Source of the DNA: Dehalococcoidia bacterium
GTDB lineage: Bacteria; Chloroflexota; Dehalococcoidia; SM23-28-2
DNA: 29,690 nucleotides
NCBI GenBank assembly: GCA_022866185.1
Contig: JALHUG010000233.1
Coordinates: 1 to 29,690, forward strand
Reading direction: 5' to 3'
Shown here: in pieces, positions 13,834 through 22,774 of the stretch
Position numbering within the stretch: position 1 is the first letter of the stretch
Layout: every line of letters starts with the position of its first letter
Program-made: the position numbers and the translations under genes
Notes under the pieces: model-generated
Databases searched by the model: none
Told to the model about the DNA's origin: nothing
What the model saw: the letters and a program-made list of their open reading frames with translations, nothing else

Positions 13834-16800
13834 ATGGCAATCGGTGCCAACGAAATCTCGATTCTCGTTCACGCCCGGGACGAAGCGTCTAAGCAACTTG
13901 GCGGCATCAGTAAGAGCGTCGGAACTCTGGCCAAAGCGGCCATTGGTCTGGCCGCTGCCTTCGCCAGCATCAAGAGCATCGAAGGCACTATCAAGGCGAC
14001 CCAAGAACTCGGCATGTCCGTCAATAAACTCAGCCGTGAGACCGGACTGACGGTTGAGGCCTCCTCTCAGTTGCTCTTCGCGTTTAAGCATGTCGGCCTC
14101 GATGCCGCCGACTCCAGCAAGTCGATCGGTATCTTCGCCAAGAAGTTGAAAGGCGTCAGCGACGAGGAGACGGGCGTCATTACTGGCGGCAAGTCTACTG
14201 CCGCAGTCCTCGCCGATATCGGCATCCAGGCTCTTGATGCGTCGGGCGGTATCCGGCCCCTCAGCGAACTCCTACCTGCTGTCGCCGACCAATTTAAGAC
14301 GATGCCGAATGGCCTAGAGAAGACCGGTCTTGCCATGCAACTCTTTGGGCGCTCGGGCAAGGACATGATCCCGTTGCTGAACCAGGGCAGTCAGGGCCTG
14401 AAAGAACTGGCTGCCGAAGCGGACAAACTGGGCGTCACCCTGACGGCGGCCAATGTAGGGGCCATCAAACAATTCACTTATGCCCAGCGCGATATGCAAG
14501 AGGCCATCACCGGGGTCAAGATGCAGATCGGGATGGCTTTGATGCCAGCGCTAACGAGACTTATGGAAGGCTTCATCAGCATTCAGCCGACGATGCGGGA
14601 GTTCGTCAGCACCCTGATCAGCGGGTTTCAGAAGGCGGTCGGTGCCTGCGAGCCTGTCACAAAGGTTATTGGTGATCTCTTTGGGCTCTTGGGTAGGAAG
14701 GATTTGATTGCCATTTTCGCAGCCCTCTCGGCCGCTATTGTAGTTGGCTTCCTCGCTATTGCCGCTTCTGCGGTCGTTGCCTTCATCGCTGAGAATGCTG
14801 CCCTCTTGGGAATTCCCATCGCGGTGGCCGCCGAGGTCGCCGCCATCACCCTCCTCGTGCGCCACTGGGACGCCGTCTGGGGTGCTATGCAGAAGGCCCC
14901 CGCCGCTATTCTCAACTGGCTCAAGGACAACTGGGGGAAGGTTCTCATCGCCATCATAACGGGGCCGATCGGTGTCCTAGTGATGAACTGGAGCCGCATC
15001 TGGAACGTCATGCCCGGCCCCGTCCAAGCCGCCATGAACGCCATCGCAGGAATCTTCGCAGCCGCAATCAACGGTATTCTTATCAATCTGAACATTCTGA
15101 TCGGTGGCCTGAACCGCGTAATAGACGGACTCAATGCTGTCCGGGGGGCAGCCCTCGGTATTGGCGGCATCCTTCTTAGCAAACTCTTCGGTGCTGGCGG
15201 GGCGATACCGACCATCCCGGAGATCACCGCCCGGGTCAACTTCGAACTTCAGGCATCCGTCAAGCCCATCGTGGAGGGCGTCGAGGGCCTGAAACTGGCC
15301 GCCAAGAACTTCAAGAAGCAGGCGGATGAGACGATTCCCAGCGTGGACGAACTCGGACTTGACCTTGGCGACCTCGGTGGCGCTGCTGGCGGTGCCGCTG
15401 AGAAGGTGGCAGAGGTCGTTGACGTTCTCGCTGATGGCATATTCTCACTGGCCGAGGCCACTAAAAAGGGCGTCCCCGCCTGGGCCGCCGCCCGCTTCGA
15501 GATGGAGGCGACAGCCAAGACCCTCGCCGACGAGGTAGCCGAGAAGGCATGGCGGGCGCAGGTCGAACTCTCGAAACTCGCCCTCAGCCTGGGGGATGCT
15601 GGCGTCTCCAAGGCGGCTTTCGACTTCGCGGTGCTGGCGGGCATCCTCTCGGGCGAGTTGAAGGACACAGGTACCGCACTAGAGAACTTCATCCAGGACG
15701 GCGTGATCTCCTACAAGGAGGCCATCGAACTCGGCCTCAACCCCGTGCAACAGGCCGCCATCGAACTGGCCCGTGAGCGCTTCACTGCCGAGCAGGCGGC
15801 GGCAGAAGCCACCAACCGCGCCAATGTTGAACTCATCAAACTTGCCCAGGCGATGGGGGAGAAGGGTGTCACGGCCGCCACGGTTGCCTTCTGGGCCGCA
15901 GCCAAGATGGCGAATGAGGGCACGCTCACCCTGACCGCTGCCCTGAACCTGGGACTGCTGCCAGCCCAAGCTGCCCTGATCCAGGGCTACGTCAACGAGG
16001 TCACGGCCAAACAGGCCCTAAAGGACGCCATCTACGCCGTCATGGTGGACATGGCGACCTTCACCCTGCAACTCGCTGGCTTGTCCGGCCCAGCAGCCGA
16101 CTCCGTGCGCGAACTCAACAATCTGGGCATTCAGCTCGGTAACACCGGCCTGGGGCGTCAGGCGCTCGACTTCGAGTTGGCGATGCAGGAGGTCAACAGG
16201 AGTTTCGGCGAGGGGAAGCGAGCTGCTGGCGAGGTCGCCTATGCCATTGGCACCGAACTTGTGAATGCCCTTCAGGGCGCAATAGGCCAGTTGCTCGGCA
16301 GAGGAACCGTAGAGACGGCGCAACTCCAACTCAACATTGACGTGCTACAGGAACAGCTAACACATTTGGCTGACCTTCACGGGGCTGAGGCGGACGCTAT
16401 CCAAGCCCAGATTGACGGCTACCAGCGTCAACTCGATGCTCTTAATGCTGACCACAAGATCATGCAGGACCGGGCGACGCTCGCCGACCAGACCCTTCCG
16501 ACTGAGCGCGAACTCAAAGATATGGTCAAGGAGATTACTGACAACATCCGCATTGAGAGTGGGCGGGTTAAGGACTTGATCGGGCAGGTGGAATTGCAGA
16601 CCGCAGCTACTACTGCCGCCAAGGACCAGACTAAAACCTTCGGAGATGTGGCGAAGGGCGCCACCGACTATCTGGGCTTCTTCACGCGGGGCCTGGGCGA
16701 TTCGGCTGGCGCTGTGATGACCATGAATTATGACATGGTGTCGGCGGGCAGGCACGTGATCGACGTGTTCAATTCTATTCAGGCTCCCTCCGGCTACCAG

Positions 16801-17013
16801 ATGGGCACTTCCTTCGTGCCGTCCACGGGCGTCTATACGCTCCACCGGGGCGAGGCCGTACTGACGGCGGCGGAGGCTGCACAGCATGGACGCGGCGAAG
16901 GCTCAAGCGGCGGCAACTATTACAACTACGGGCGCTATCAGGTTGTGTTACCCAACGTCCGTGACCACAGTGACTTCCTGCGTGAGCAGGGCAGGATACT
17001 ACGCGGATTGTGA
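13834..17013 (+). CDS. Tail tape measure protein
   Basis: The 1059-residue protein is the longest in the window and sets tail length. It begins MAIGANEISILVHARDEASK and 'QLGGISKSVGTLAKAAIGLA', a common tape-measure opening, with a long helical N-terminus. Hydrophobic segments at about residues 290-342 (LSAAIVVGFLAIAASAVVAF) and 366-385 (KVLIAIITGPIGVLVMNWSR) are expected for the part that enters the membrane during DNA ejection. Residues about 540-780 contain three diverged repeats of roughly 75-85 residues. The C-terminal YTLHRGEAVLTAAEAAQ is typical of the family. ATG 13834 has AAGGGG upstream. At about 0.15 nm per residue it implies a tail near 160 nm. Confidence 0.95.
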   Translation: MAIGANEISILVHARDEASKQLGGISKSVGTLAKAAIGLAAAFASIKSIEGTIKATQELGMSVNKLSRETGLTVEASSQLLFAFKHVGLDAADSSKSIGIFAKKLKGVSDEETGVITGGKSTAAVLADIGIQALDASGGIRPLSELLPAVADQFKTMPNGLEKTGLAMQLFGRSGKDMIPLLNQGSQGLKELAAEADKLGVTLTAANVGAIKQFTYAQRDMQEAITGVKMQIGMALMPALTRLMEGFISIQPTMREFVSTLISGFQKAVGACEPVTKVIGDLFGLLGRKDLIAIFAALSAAIVVGFLAIAASAVVAFIAENAALLGIPIAVAAEVAAITLLVRHWDAVWGAMQKAPAAILNWLKDNWGKVLIAIITGPIGVLVMNWSRIWNVMPGPVQAAMNAIAGIFAAAINGILINLNILIGGLNRVIDGLNAVRGAALGIGGILLSKLFGAGGAIPTIPEITARVNFELQASVKPIVEGVEGLKLAAKNFKKQADETIPSVDELGLDLGDLGGAAGGAAEKVAEVVDVLADGIFSLAEATKKGVPAWAAARFEMEATAKTLADEVAEKAWRAQVELSKLALSLGDAGVSKAAFDFAVLAGILSGELKDTGTALENFIQDGVISYKEAIELGLNPVQQAAIELARERFTAEQAAAEATNRANVELIKLAQAMGEKGVTAATVAFWAAAKMANEGTLTLTAALNLGLLPAQAALIQGYVNEVTAKQALKDAIYAVMVDMATFTLQLAGLSGPAADSVRELNNLGIQLGNTGLGRQALDFELAMQEVNRSFGEGKRAAGEVAYAIGTELVNALQGAIGQLLGRGTVETAQLQLNIDVLQEQLTHLADLHGAEADAIQAQIDGYQRQLDALNADHKIMQDRATLADQTLPTERELKDMVKEITDNIRIESGRVKDLIGQVELQTAATTAAKDQTKTFGDVAKGATDYLGFFTRGLGDSAGAVMTMNYDMVSAGRHVIDVFNSIQAPSGYQMGTSFVPSTGVYTLHRGEAVLTAAEAAQHGRGEGSSGGNYYNYGRYQVVLPNVRDHSDFLREQGRILRGL

Positions 17014-17021
17014 TGAATCAT

Positions 17022-17708
17022 CTAACTGACGTGCTTCCAGCCTTGCCTCTTATGGATTCGTCGGACAACGGTATTGGAGACGCCGAACTGTCGGCCCAAT
17101 TCCCGTTGGCTCAGTTGCCCTTTCAGCGCCCTGATTCTTCGCACATCGTCTTCAGTCAGCTTCGCTTGAGCGATCCGCTGTCCTCTAGCCTGCCTATCAG
17201 AAGGACACCCTGGTGGCAAAGGCGTCAATCCCGCCATGATTGCATGACGGCTATTCCTCGCTGGAGTCGTCCATTCAAGATTAGCCAGTGCAGCGTTCCC
17301 TTTGTCCCCATCAAGATGATTGACCCAGGACTCACCTCGTCTTGGGCAGAGGAACGCTTCCGCGATGAGGCGATGAACACTGAAGCATCGACCGTGACCA
17401 TCCCGCCACAAATCCACTGTGAGATAGCCACGGTTGGAAATCCATGCTTTCAAACGTCGGTGCCTCCATGTCCCTTGTCCACCCTTGGTCCGGCGTACCC
17501 ATCCGCGGCTGGACACCTCATACCAGCCTTCCCATCCAACCACGGGCCGCCAGTCCTCGCTCGGCAGGTCCAGTACAGGCAGGCGGGGGCCTCGTCCTTC
17601 TTGAAGTCGGCGGCGTTCCCAATAACGAGCATTGGCCTCCCGATTGAGAAGACGCCTGCGGGCAATCACTTCCGGGGACAGGGGAACTTGTGTAGACTTG
17701 GGGAGCAT
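17022..17708 (-). CDS. Free-standing HNH homing endonuclease (NUMOD4 + HNH)
   Basis: The 228-residue protein is coded on the minus strand, between tape measure and distal tail genes. It contains a NUMOD4 motif (EDWRPVVGWEGWYEVSSRGW, about residues 51-70), an HNH_3 domain (VHRLIAEAFLCP, WVNHLDGDKGNAALANLEWT, with NxxR) and a C-terminal helix-turn-helix (LTEDDVRRIRAL, SQRELGRQFGVSNTVVRRIH). Homing endonucleases of this build cut intron- or intein-less phage alleles and spread by repair. ATG 17708 has AGGAGG about ten bases upstream. No intron boundaries are visible, so it is free-standing and intergenic. The likely target is the flanking tail region of related phages. Confidence 0.92.
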   Translation of the reverse strand: MLPKSTQVPLSPEVIARRRLLNREANARYWERRRLQEGRGPRLPVLDLPSEDWRPVVGWEGWYEVSSRGWVRRTKGGQGTWRHRRLKAWISNRGYLTVDLWRDGHGRCFSVHRLIAEAFLCPRRGESWVNHLDGDKGNAALANLEWTTPARNSRHAIMAGLTPLPPGCPSDRQARGQRIAQAKLTEDDVRRIRALKGQLSQRELGRQFGVSNTVVRRIHKRQGWKHVS

Positions 17709-17731
17709 CGGGATTCGCCTCCTGGTGCCAT

Positions 17732-17773
17732 GCGGCAGGCCGCCCCAAGCGGCGCTGCCGCATCATTATACTA
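17732..17773. promoter_or_regulatory. GC hairpin and AT-rich promoter-like island
   Basis: A 30-base inverted repeat at 17732-17761 has outer arms GCGGCAG and CTGCCGC and inner arms GCCGC and GCGGC on either strand. Beside it, a small AT-rich island contains TATAAT on the minus strand (17770-17765) and TATACT on the plus strand (17768-17773). No good -35 is seen for either. It may drive the homing endonuclease leftward, and possibly the distal tail gene rightward. Confidence 0.45.
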
Positions 17774-17788
17774 TATCAGGGGGTTCTA

Positions 17789-20719
17789 ATGACCGCCTTT
17801 GCCCTGACACCCGATACCTTTGACGGCACCGACATCAACAGCGCCACCTATGAATCGAAGTTCCTACGGGAGCATGATGTGTTGTCGCCCGTCACCCGGG
17901 AGCCCGTGGAGGTTGAGATACCGGGGGACTATTCCTTCCCCACATCGCCCCGCTCTCAGCCCCAGAGCATCATCCTGCCCCTTCAGGTGAGGCTGCTCAC
18001 GTTCACGCAGGTCGGCCTAGACGCTTTCAAAAAACTGTTCGACCCGCTCAAGGGTGATGTGATTCTGACCGCCACCGATAGCACGCCTATCACCTATCGG
18101 CTTACCGTCCGCATCGTCGGCGTCAGCAGCCGCCAAGACAGCTATGATCGTTTTATCGTCCGTCTCTACGTCGCCCGCCCCATCTGGGAACAGGACAGCG
18201 CGCCCGCTCCCGACGTGCAGACGGCCACTACCAGCCCGAAGACCTGGCAGGTCACGAACGCCGGGACCGCCCGCGCCTACCCCGTGATCCAGCTCAAGCC
18301 CACCGTCGCCAAGGCCCACACCGTTGACTACCTGCGCCGCTGGCCCGTGAGCATCGCCTCGCGCACCGAGCAGGAGATGATGTCCACGGATGGCTTGCCC
18401 TACCCGATCGACGTGGCTGACGATTCGCTGGACACGGCGACAGAGGCGGGGGCCAGCCGCCTACAGGCTGACGGCGACGACCTGCGTGTCCTCATAGACG
18501 GCGCTGAGGTCCGGCGCGACCTGGACGGTGTAGCGACCGCCACCTGCAAGGTGTGGGCAAGCGCGAGCTGGCCGCCTAAGTTCTCATTCACACTCGCCGC
18601 CGCCATGCCCGCCGTGAGCCCGGCGAACGGGGAGAGCTTTGCCGTCGCAGAAGAGAACGGGCTTGCCCTGGAGCCGGAGCAGGGCTTCGTGATGATCGGC
18701 ACCGAGACCATCTACTACGGCGCCCGCACCGCCCAGCAGTACCAGCAGATTCTCCGGGGCTCCCGGGGTACGACGGCTGCCATACACGCCATCGGCGCTA
18801 CCGGCTACCGGCGAGAGCACGACATCTACCTGCTCTCCGACTACACGGCGGCCACCGAGCCCAACGGCTCGGGCGTGGACCGCAAGCCCGTCATCGACCT
18901 GGCCCTGAGCACTAACCTGAAGCACGCCTACGCCGGCCCCCTTACGGCCATCGGGACATACCGGCCCGGCCAGTGGGTGCGACGGGAGACGAAGGATCAT
19001 CTCCTATCGCCCACCCTGAGCTTCCTTGATGGGGCCATGCCCGCCTTCCGGGACATCGCGCCGTCTGCGGATGCCCTTCAATTCAACGGCCTGGAGCTCT
19101 ACATCCCCTGTGGCATCAAGGCGGCGGCCGGAGCCATCGAGCACGACATAACCGTGGAAGACATCCTGACGCTGGAAGTCCTCAGCAGGGACTTCGAGGG
19201 CTTTGAGTCCTTGCTGGCGCGCTACCATTCCGCCAATGACGGCGTGAACCAGACGATAACGCCCGCCCGCGTCCTCTCGCGCCTCAGATACCGGGCGAAC
19301 CCCATCGTCCTCACGGGCCTGTACAGCGAGGACGATGAGTCGGCCATCATGCTCATGGCCTCGGGCTGGACCAGCCAGCAATTCGAGATCGACAACGACA
19401 ATCAGATTCGCGCCCTCGTCTTTCGCTTGCAGCAGCTCGGAACCCCGGACGGCGACATTCAGATGCTCTTGGCGGCCGACGCGACGAATCTGGTCGGCGA
19501 TTCCCTCATAGACCCGATCACGATCCCAATGGCCTCGGTGCCCACGGCACCGGACTACGTGGGGAGCCGGATAGAGACGGTCCTCGCCATTGGCTACATA
19601 AGTGCCGTGAAGGGCAAGTACTGGGCGCGGCTCCGCCGTACCCTCAACACACAGGGCATCGTAAACCTGATAACGACCCCAGCCAAGCTCTACACACGCG
19701 GGAAGCTCCTTCTCGCTACTGGGGCAGGCCCTTGGGGACCGAATAACCCTTCCGTGATTGTTGACTACCCGATGATCGGCGACGACACCGCTGTCGAGTG
19801 GCAGACTCCCAGCGAGGCTGCCGCCTCGGACAATGTCTATGCGACGCACAGCGTCGCGGCAGGGAAATGGAAGACATCGGGGCTGAAGGCGACCGGCTTC
19901 GGCTTCGCCGTACCGGGCGGCACAACTATCGAGGGCATCAAAGCTGAGGTCGAGTGTAAGGCGGATGGGGACACCGGGGCAGTTCGGGTCATAGCAGCGG
20001 GTTTATTTAAGGCCGGAGTCAGTGTGCCAATACAAGATTGGCCCAGTTGCATCATCACGGATGCCCCCGGCCTAGCGGATGCGTACTATACCCTGGGCGG
20101 CCCCACGAAGCTCTGGAACACGACTTGGACGCCAGCCGAGGTGAACGCTGCTACCTTCGGCATCTGGGTGCAGTTTATGTTCACAGGCGGGCCAGCGCGG
20201 GTGTTCTCCGTCGACCACATCCGCCTGACCGTCTACGGCCGAGCGGGCGAGGAGGAGATTCAGCAGAGTGCCGTCTTCGCCGTTTCGGGAGTGCCGGAAA
20301 GCGCCCCCAACACCGACGTGCCCACGGGAAGCGGGGCAGAGGTCTCGGTTGACAACATCGAACTGACCTTCGACAACGCAACGCCGCGCACGCCGCTCAT
20401 CGTGCGGGGCACCCAGGAGACGATCTACGCCTTCACACAGGATGTCCTCTCCAACGACGATACGGGCCAGAGCATCACCTTCCAGCGGCCCATCCTTGCG
20501 CTGAGCGACATCCTGGAGATCGACCCCTACAACAAGACCGTCAAGCTCATCCCGGCGTCGGCAAACGACCCCACCATCGATGTGCCGTGGGCCTGTGTCT
20601 TCAGTGATGAGGTCGACTGGTTCACCTTGCTCGCCGGGGTCAACAACCTCCGCTATGTGGCTGGCCAGGGCATCGGCACGGTTCTCATCACGACCGCCTG
20701 GCGCGGAGCCTTCGGATGA
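17789..20719 (+). CDS. Large distal tail protein (Dit-like) with beta-sandwich modules
   Basis: The 976-residue protein follows a GGGGG ribosome site. Residues 1-155 (FDGTDINSATYESKFLREHD, IILPLQVRLLTFTQVGLDAF, YDRFIVRLYVARPIWE) have the distal-tail (Dit) pattern that nucleates tube assembly at the tail tip. The segment PYPIDVADDSLDTATEAGAS (about 204-223) and VLIDGAEVRRDLDG are also typical. About residues 300-340 contain 'GTETIYYG...ILRGSRGTTAAIHAIGATGYR', a module shared with the connector. Residues about 670-817 form a beta-sandwich domain (GFGFAVPGGTTIEGIKAEVE, NAATFGIWVQFMF, VDHIRLTVYG) common in phage structural proteins. The length is several times that of a minimal Dit. It overlaps the next start (ATGA). 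Confidence 0.8.
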   Translation: MTAFALTPDTFDGTDINSATYESKFLREHDVLSPVTREPVEVEIPGDYSFPTSPRSQPQSIILPLQVRLLTFTQVGLDAFKKLFDPLKGDVILTATDSTPITYRLTVRIVGVSSRQDSYDRFIVRLYVARPIWEQDSAPAPDVQTATTSPKTWQVTNAGTARAYPVIQLKPTVAKAHTVDYLRRWPVSIASRTEQEMMSTDGLPYPIDVADDSLDTATEAGASRLQADGDDLRVLIDGAEVRRDLDGVATATCKVWASASWPPKFSFTLAAAMPAVSPANGESFAVAEENGLALEPEQGFVMIGTETIYYGARTAQQYQQILRGSRGTTAAIHAIGATGYRREHDIYLLSDYTAATEPNGSGVDRKPVIDLALSTNLKHAYAGPLTAIGTYRPGQWVRRETKDHLLSPTLSFLDGAMPAFRDIAPSADALQFNGLELYIPCGIKAAAGAIEHDITVEDILTLEVLSRDFEGFESLLARYHSANDGVNQTITPARVLSRLRYRANPIVLTGLYSEDDESAIMLMASGWTSQQFEIDNDNQIRALVFRLQQLGTPDGDIQMLLAADATNLVGDSLIDPITIPMASVPTAPDYVGSRIETVLAIGYISAVKGKYWARLRRTLNTQGIVNLITTPAKLYTRGKLLLATGAGPWGPNNPSVIVDYPMIGDDTAVEWQTPSEAAASDNVYATHSVAAGKWKTSGLKATGFGFAVPGGTTIEGIKAEVECKADGDTGAVRVIAAGLFKAGVSVPIQDWPSCIITDAPGLADAYYTLGGPTKLWNTTWTPAEVNAATFGIWVQFMFTGGPARVFSVDHIRLTVYGRAGEEEIQQSAVFAVSGVPESAPNTDVPTGSGAEVSVDNIELTFDNATPRTPLIVRGTQETIYAFTQDVLSNDDTGQSITFQRPILALSDILEIDPYNKTVKLIPASANDPTIDVPWACVFSDEVDWFTLLAGVNNLRYVAGQGIGTVLITTAWRGAFG

Positions 20720-21258
20720 TCCGGGTCGTGCGAGTGAGGGTAGCGGCGGGAGCCGATGATGGCCTCGGTGACTCGACCGGCACCTGGGATTCCGCCATTG
20801 CTCTGTCTTACATCGGAGATATCGGCTTTGGCATTCAAAGTAATGGTTGGCAGCGCTTTCTTGCAATCCGCGTGCCGCGTGGGGCGAAGATTGTCCACGC
20901 CTACCTTGACTACATCGGCTACGATCCCCTGAGCGCCACGACGGTCAGAAGCACCATCAGGGCAGAGGCCGCCGACAACCCTACGCAGGTCGTGAGCTAC
21001 GCTGACTTCATAGGCCGGACGCGCACAACCGCCATTGCCCGGTGGGATTCCATCCCGACGGTTGTCCCTAATGCGCCAGTCAGAAGTCCCGACATAAGCC
21101 GCGTCATCCAGGAGGTAGTGAACCGGATCGGCTGGGCAGATGGCAATGCCCTCAGCCTCTTTCACGAAGATGCCAGCTCCGACGCGGGCGCCTTCCGCAG
21201 CTTTTGGAATTATGACGGCAACTCCATCAAAGCCCCGTTGCTCCACATCGAGTATTAG
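20716..21258 (+). CDS. Tail tip protein with DNRLRE/CBM-like beta domain
   Basis: The 180-residue protein reads IQSNGWQRFLAIRVPRGAKI, VHAYLDYIGYDPLSATTVRS, TIRAEAADNP and ends PLLHIEY before TAG 21256-21258. 'WQRFxxIxVPxGAxIxxAYL' followed by 'TxIRAEAxDN' and a late 'A.RSFWxYDGNxxxAPLLHI' resembles DNRLRE/CBM-type beta-sandwich domains of surface proteins that bind glycans. The start ATG 20716 overlaps the upstream stop. The frame continues past the TAG directly into the hub gene, so this may be the N-terminal domain of a larger protein. Probable host-surface recognition at the tail tip. Confidence 0.75.
   Translation: MIRVVRVRVAAGADDGLGDSTGTWDSAIALSYIGDIGFGIQSNGWQRFLAIRVPRGAKIVHAYLDYIGYDPLSATTVRSTIRAEAADNPTQVVSYADFIGRTRTTAIARWDSIPTVVPNAPVRSPDISRVIQEVVNRIGWADGNALSLFHEDASSDAGAFRSFWNYDGNSIKAPLLHIEY
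21256..21258 (+). other. In-frame TAG joining two tail-tip genes
   Basis: A single TAG interrupts one continuous frame from 20716 to 22380. The 19 codons after it (DGQGGAAIVSSRADFPPFP) contain no ATG, GTG or TTG, and no ribosome site precedes the first downstream ATG at 21316. Readthrough, a recent nonsense change or a sequencing error would each explain this. Confidence 0.6.
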
Positions 21259-21315
21259 GACGGCCAGGGCGGCGCCGCCATCGTCAGCAGCCGTGCCGAC
21301 TTCCCGCCCTTCCCG

Positions 21316-22380
21316 ATGCTGGCCGAGTACAGGACAGCCCACGACATCAACCGCCTGCTGGTCCACACCCCCGCCGACAAGGGGGTAGGCTCCTTCAGCT
21401 TCGCCATCAGCCGCGATGACCCCCAGGCCAACCGTGACACCGTCCGCAAGGGCCTGGTGGTGGCCATCCGGTCGACGAAAGCGGGCTGCCCGCCCTTTGT
21501 GGGCCGCATTGATGACGTGGAGCACAAGGACGACGGCACCGTAGAGATCACGGGCCCGGCCTACGCCCAGGTCCTCTTTGAGCGTGCGCTGCCCCAGGAC
21601 TGTTCTTTTAGCAGCGAGGCCGCCGGCGCGATAGCGATGCAGCTCCTACGGCTCGCCAACACCCAGAACCCTACCGGCGTTTGGCCCAGCAAACTGAGCG
21701 AGCCCGGCAGTCCGGTTCGCGGCGACTTCGACGCCGGCAGCGCCCAACTCGGCGATGCCCTGAATGACCTCGCTGACAAGACGGGTGACGAATGGTGGCT
21801 GGAGGAGATCATCAGCCGCCAGAAGATAGAGATCGCCCTGCGCTGGGGCCGAAGACGGGGCCAGGACCGGAGCCGCGAGATCCTCCTTTATGAGGGCAAG
21901 CACTTCACCACATCCAGCTACAAGGAGACCAGCCAGGGCGTGGCCCGTTCCGCCATCGCCATAGGCGGCGGTGAGGCCGTGAGCGACCGGGCGGCGGCGG
22001 CGGCCACGATGGGCCGGCCGGCGTCGGTCTCGGGCAAGGCTACGGTCATCGGCGGCGCCTCCGAGGTCCAGATGCGGAACGTGGCCGCGGGCATGACGCT
22101 GGCGCGGGATGTGGTAGTCAACCTGCCCCTGGACACCGACGAGGCTGTGCTGGCCGCCGCAGCCCAGAAGGCGCTAGAGGCGCCAGCCAACGCCGCTGAG
22201 GAGTTGACGCTCACCCTGGCCCCGAGCGCCCCCTGGGACCTTGAACCCGGTGATAGCTTCACCGCCGTCCTGCCCAATGTCCGCTTCGGTGGCGTGAGCC
22301 GCAAGGTGCGCCTGCTATCCCTACAGCCGGATGAAGCGACGGGCGAGCGCGACGTGGCGGTCCAGGTGGAGTACGCGTAG
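21316..22380 (+). CDS. Tail hub/baseplate protein (Gp37-like), possibly the C-terminus of a longer product
   Basis: From ATG 21316 the frame gives 354 residues. INRLLVHTPADKGVGSFSFA, ISRDDPQANRDTV, VRKGLVVAIRS, PFVGRIDDVEHK and 'ITGPAYAQVLFERAL' match the N-terminal beta domain of siphovirus hub proteins (ReqiPepy6 Gp37-like group), which link tube to fibres. Later parts (GDALNDLADKTGDEWWLEEI, 'VARSAIAIGGGE', LEPGDSFTAVLPNVRFGGVS) fit the second and third hub domains. The 15 bases before the ATG are pyrimidine-rich, with no ribosome site. The frame is open back to the TAG at 21256 and beyond into the preceding gene, so translation probably begins at 20716 and passes the TAG. Confidence 0.8.
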   Translation: MLAEYRTAHDINRLLVHTPADKGVGSFSFAISRDDPQANRDTVRKGLVVAIRSTKAGCPPFVGRIDDVEHKDDGTVEITGPAYAQVLFERALPQDCSFSSEAAGAIAMQLLRLANTQNPTGVWPSKLSEPGSPVRGDFDAGSAQLGDALNDLADKTGDEWWLEEIISRQKIEIALRWGRRRGQDRSREILLYEGKHFTTSSYKETSQGVARSAIAIGGGEAVSDRAAAAATMGRPASVSGKATVIGGASEVQMRNVAAGMTLARDVVVNLPLDTDEAVLAAAAQKALEAPANAAEELTLTLAPSAPWDLEPGDSFTAVLPNVRFGGVSRKVRLLSLQPDEATGERDVAVQVEYA

Positions 22381-22395
22381 GAAGGAGACACTGAC

Positions 22396-22764
22396 ATGGC
22401 AGACAAGTTTTTCAGGTTCGGCCCGACGGCTCTGACCACCACCCTGACGACGAACATCCTGAAGGGGCCGGTACAGGCCGCCGCCGGGGTGGGCATCGTC
22501 GCCCAGGACATCTACATGCTCCTACGGCACATCAGGATCGTGAACAAGACGGCCGCCGCGGCGACGTTCAGCCTGTGGCTCGGTGCCACTGGCGGGAATG
22601 CCGCCGGCACAGAGGTTATTGGCATCGCTCAATCCGTCCTAGCCAATTCGGCCTATGACTGGTACGGCTACCTGCGGATGGACGCTGCTGACTACCTCGT
22701 TGGGGGTTCGGCTACAACCACCGCGCTGACCATCGAAGGCGAGGGAACGCTGGCCGTCGTCTAG
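22396..22764 (+). CDS. Small fibre-associated structural protein
   Basis: The 122-residue protein begins MADKFFRFGPTALTTTLTTN and has beta-strand blocks IYMLLRHIRIVNKTAAAATF, LWLGATGG, then a YDWYGYLRMDAADYLVGGSA segment, ending LTIEGEGTLAVV. This is the layout of small beta-sandwich tail accessory proteins seen beside fibre genes. The gene at 24600 has the same size and general order of strands, so the two may be distant paralogues. AAGGAG (22381-22386) precedes ATG 22396 by nine bases. Binding partner unknown. Confidence 0.72.
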   Translation: MADKFFRFGPTALTTTLTTNILKGPVQAAAGVGIVAQDIYMLLRHIRIVNKTAAAATFSLWLGATGGNAAGTEVIGIAQSVLANSAYDWYGYLRMDAADYLVGGSATTTALTIEGEGTLAVV

Positions 22765-22774
22765 GGGGATTCCT

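Noticed and set aside
19004..19849. Minus-strand open frame opposite the distal tail gene
   Set aside because: Antisense to a convincing protein with domain-level matches; no ribosome site, promoter or domain.
20653..21525. Minus-strand open frame across the TAG junction
   Set aside because: It overlaps three forward genes; the protein has no recognisable features and no ribosome site.
20716..22380. Genome-wide amber recoding (TAG read as sense everywhere)
   Set aside because: Several genes here end in TAG with correctly placed downstream starts (for example at 4979, 5516, 10010 and 12195), so TAG is an ordinary stop in this genome. Only local readthrough remains possible.
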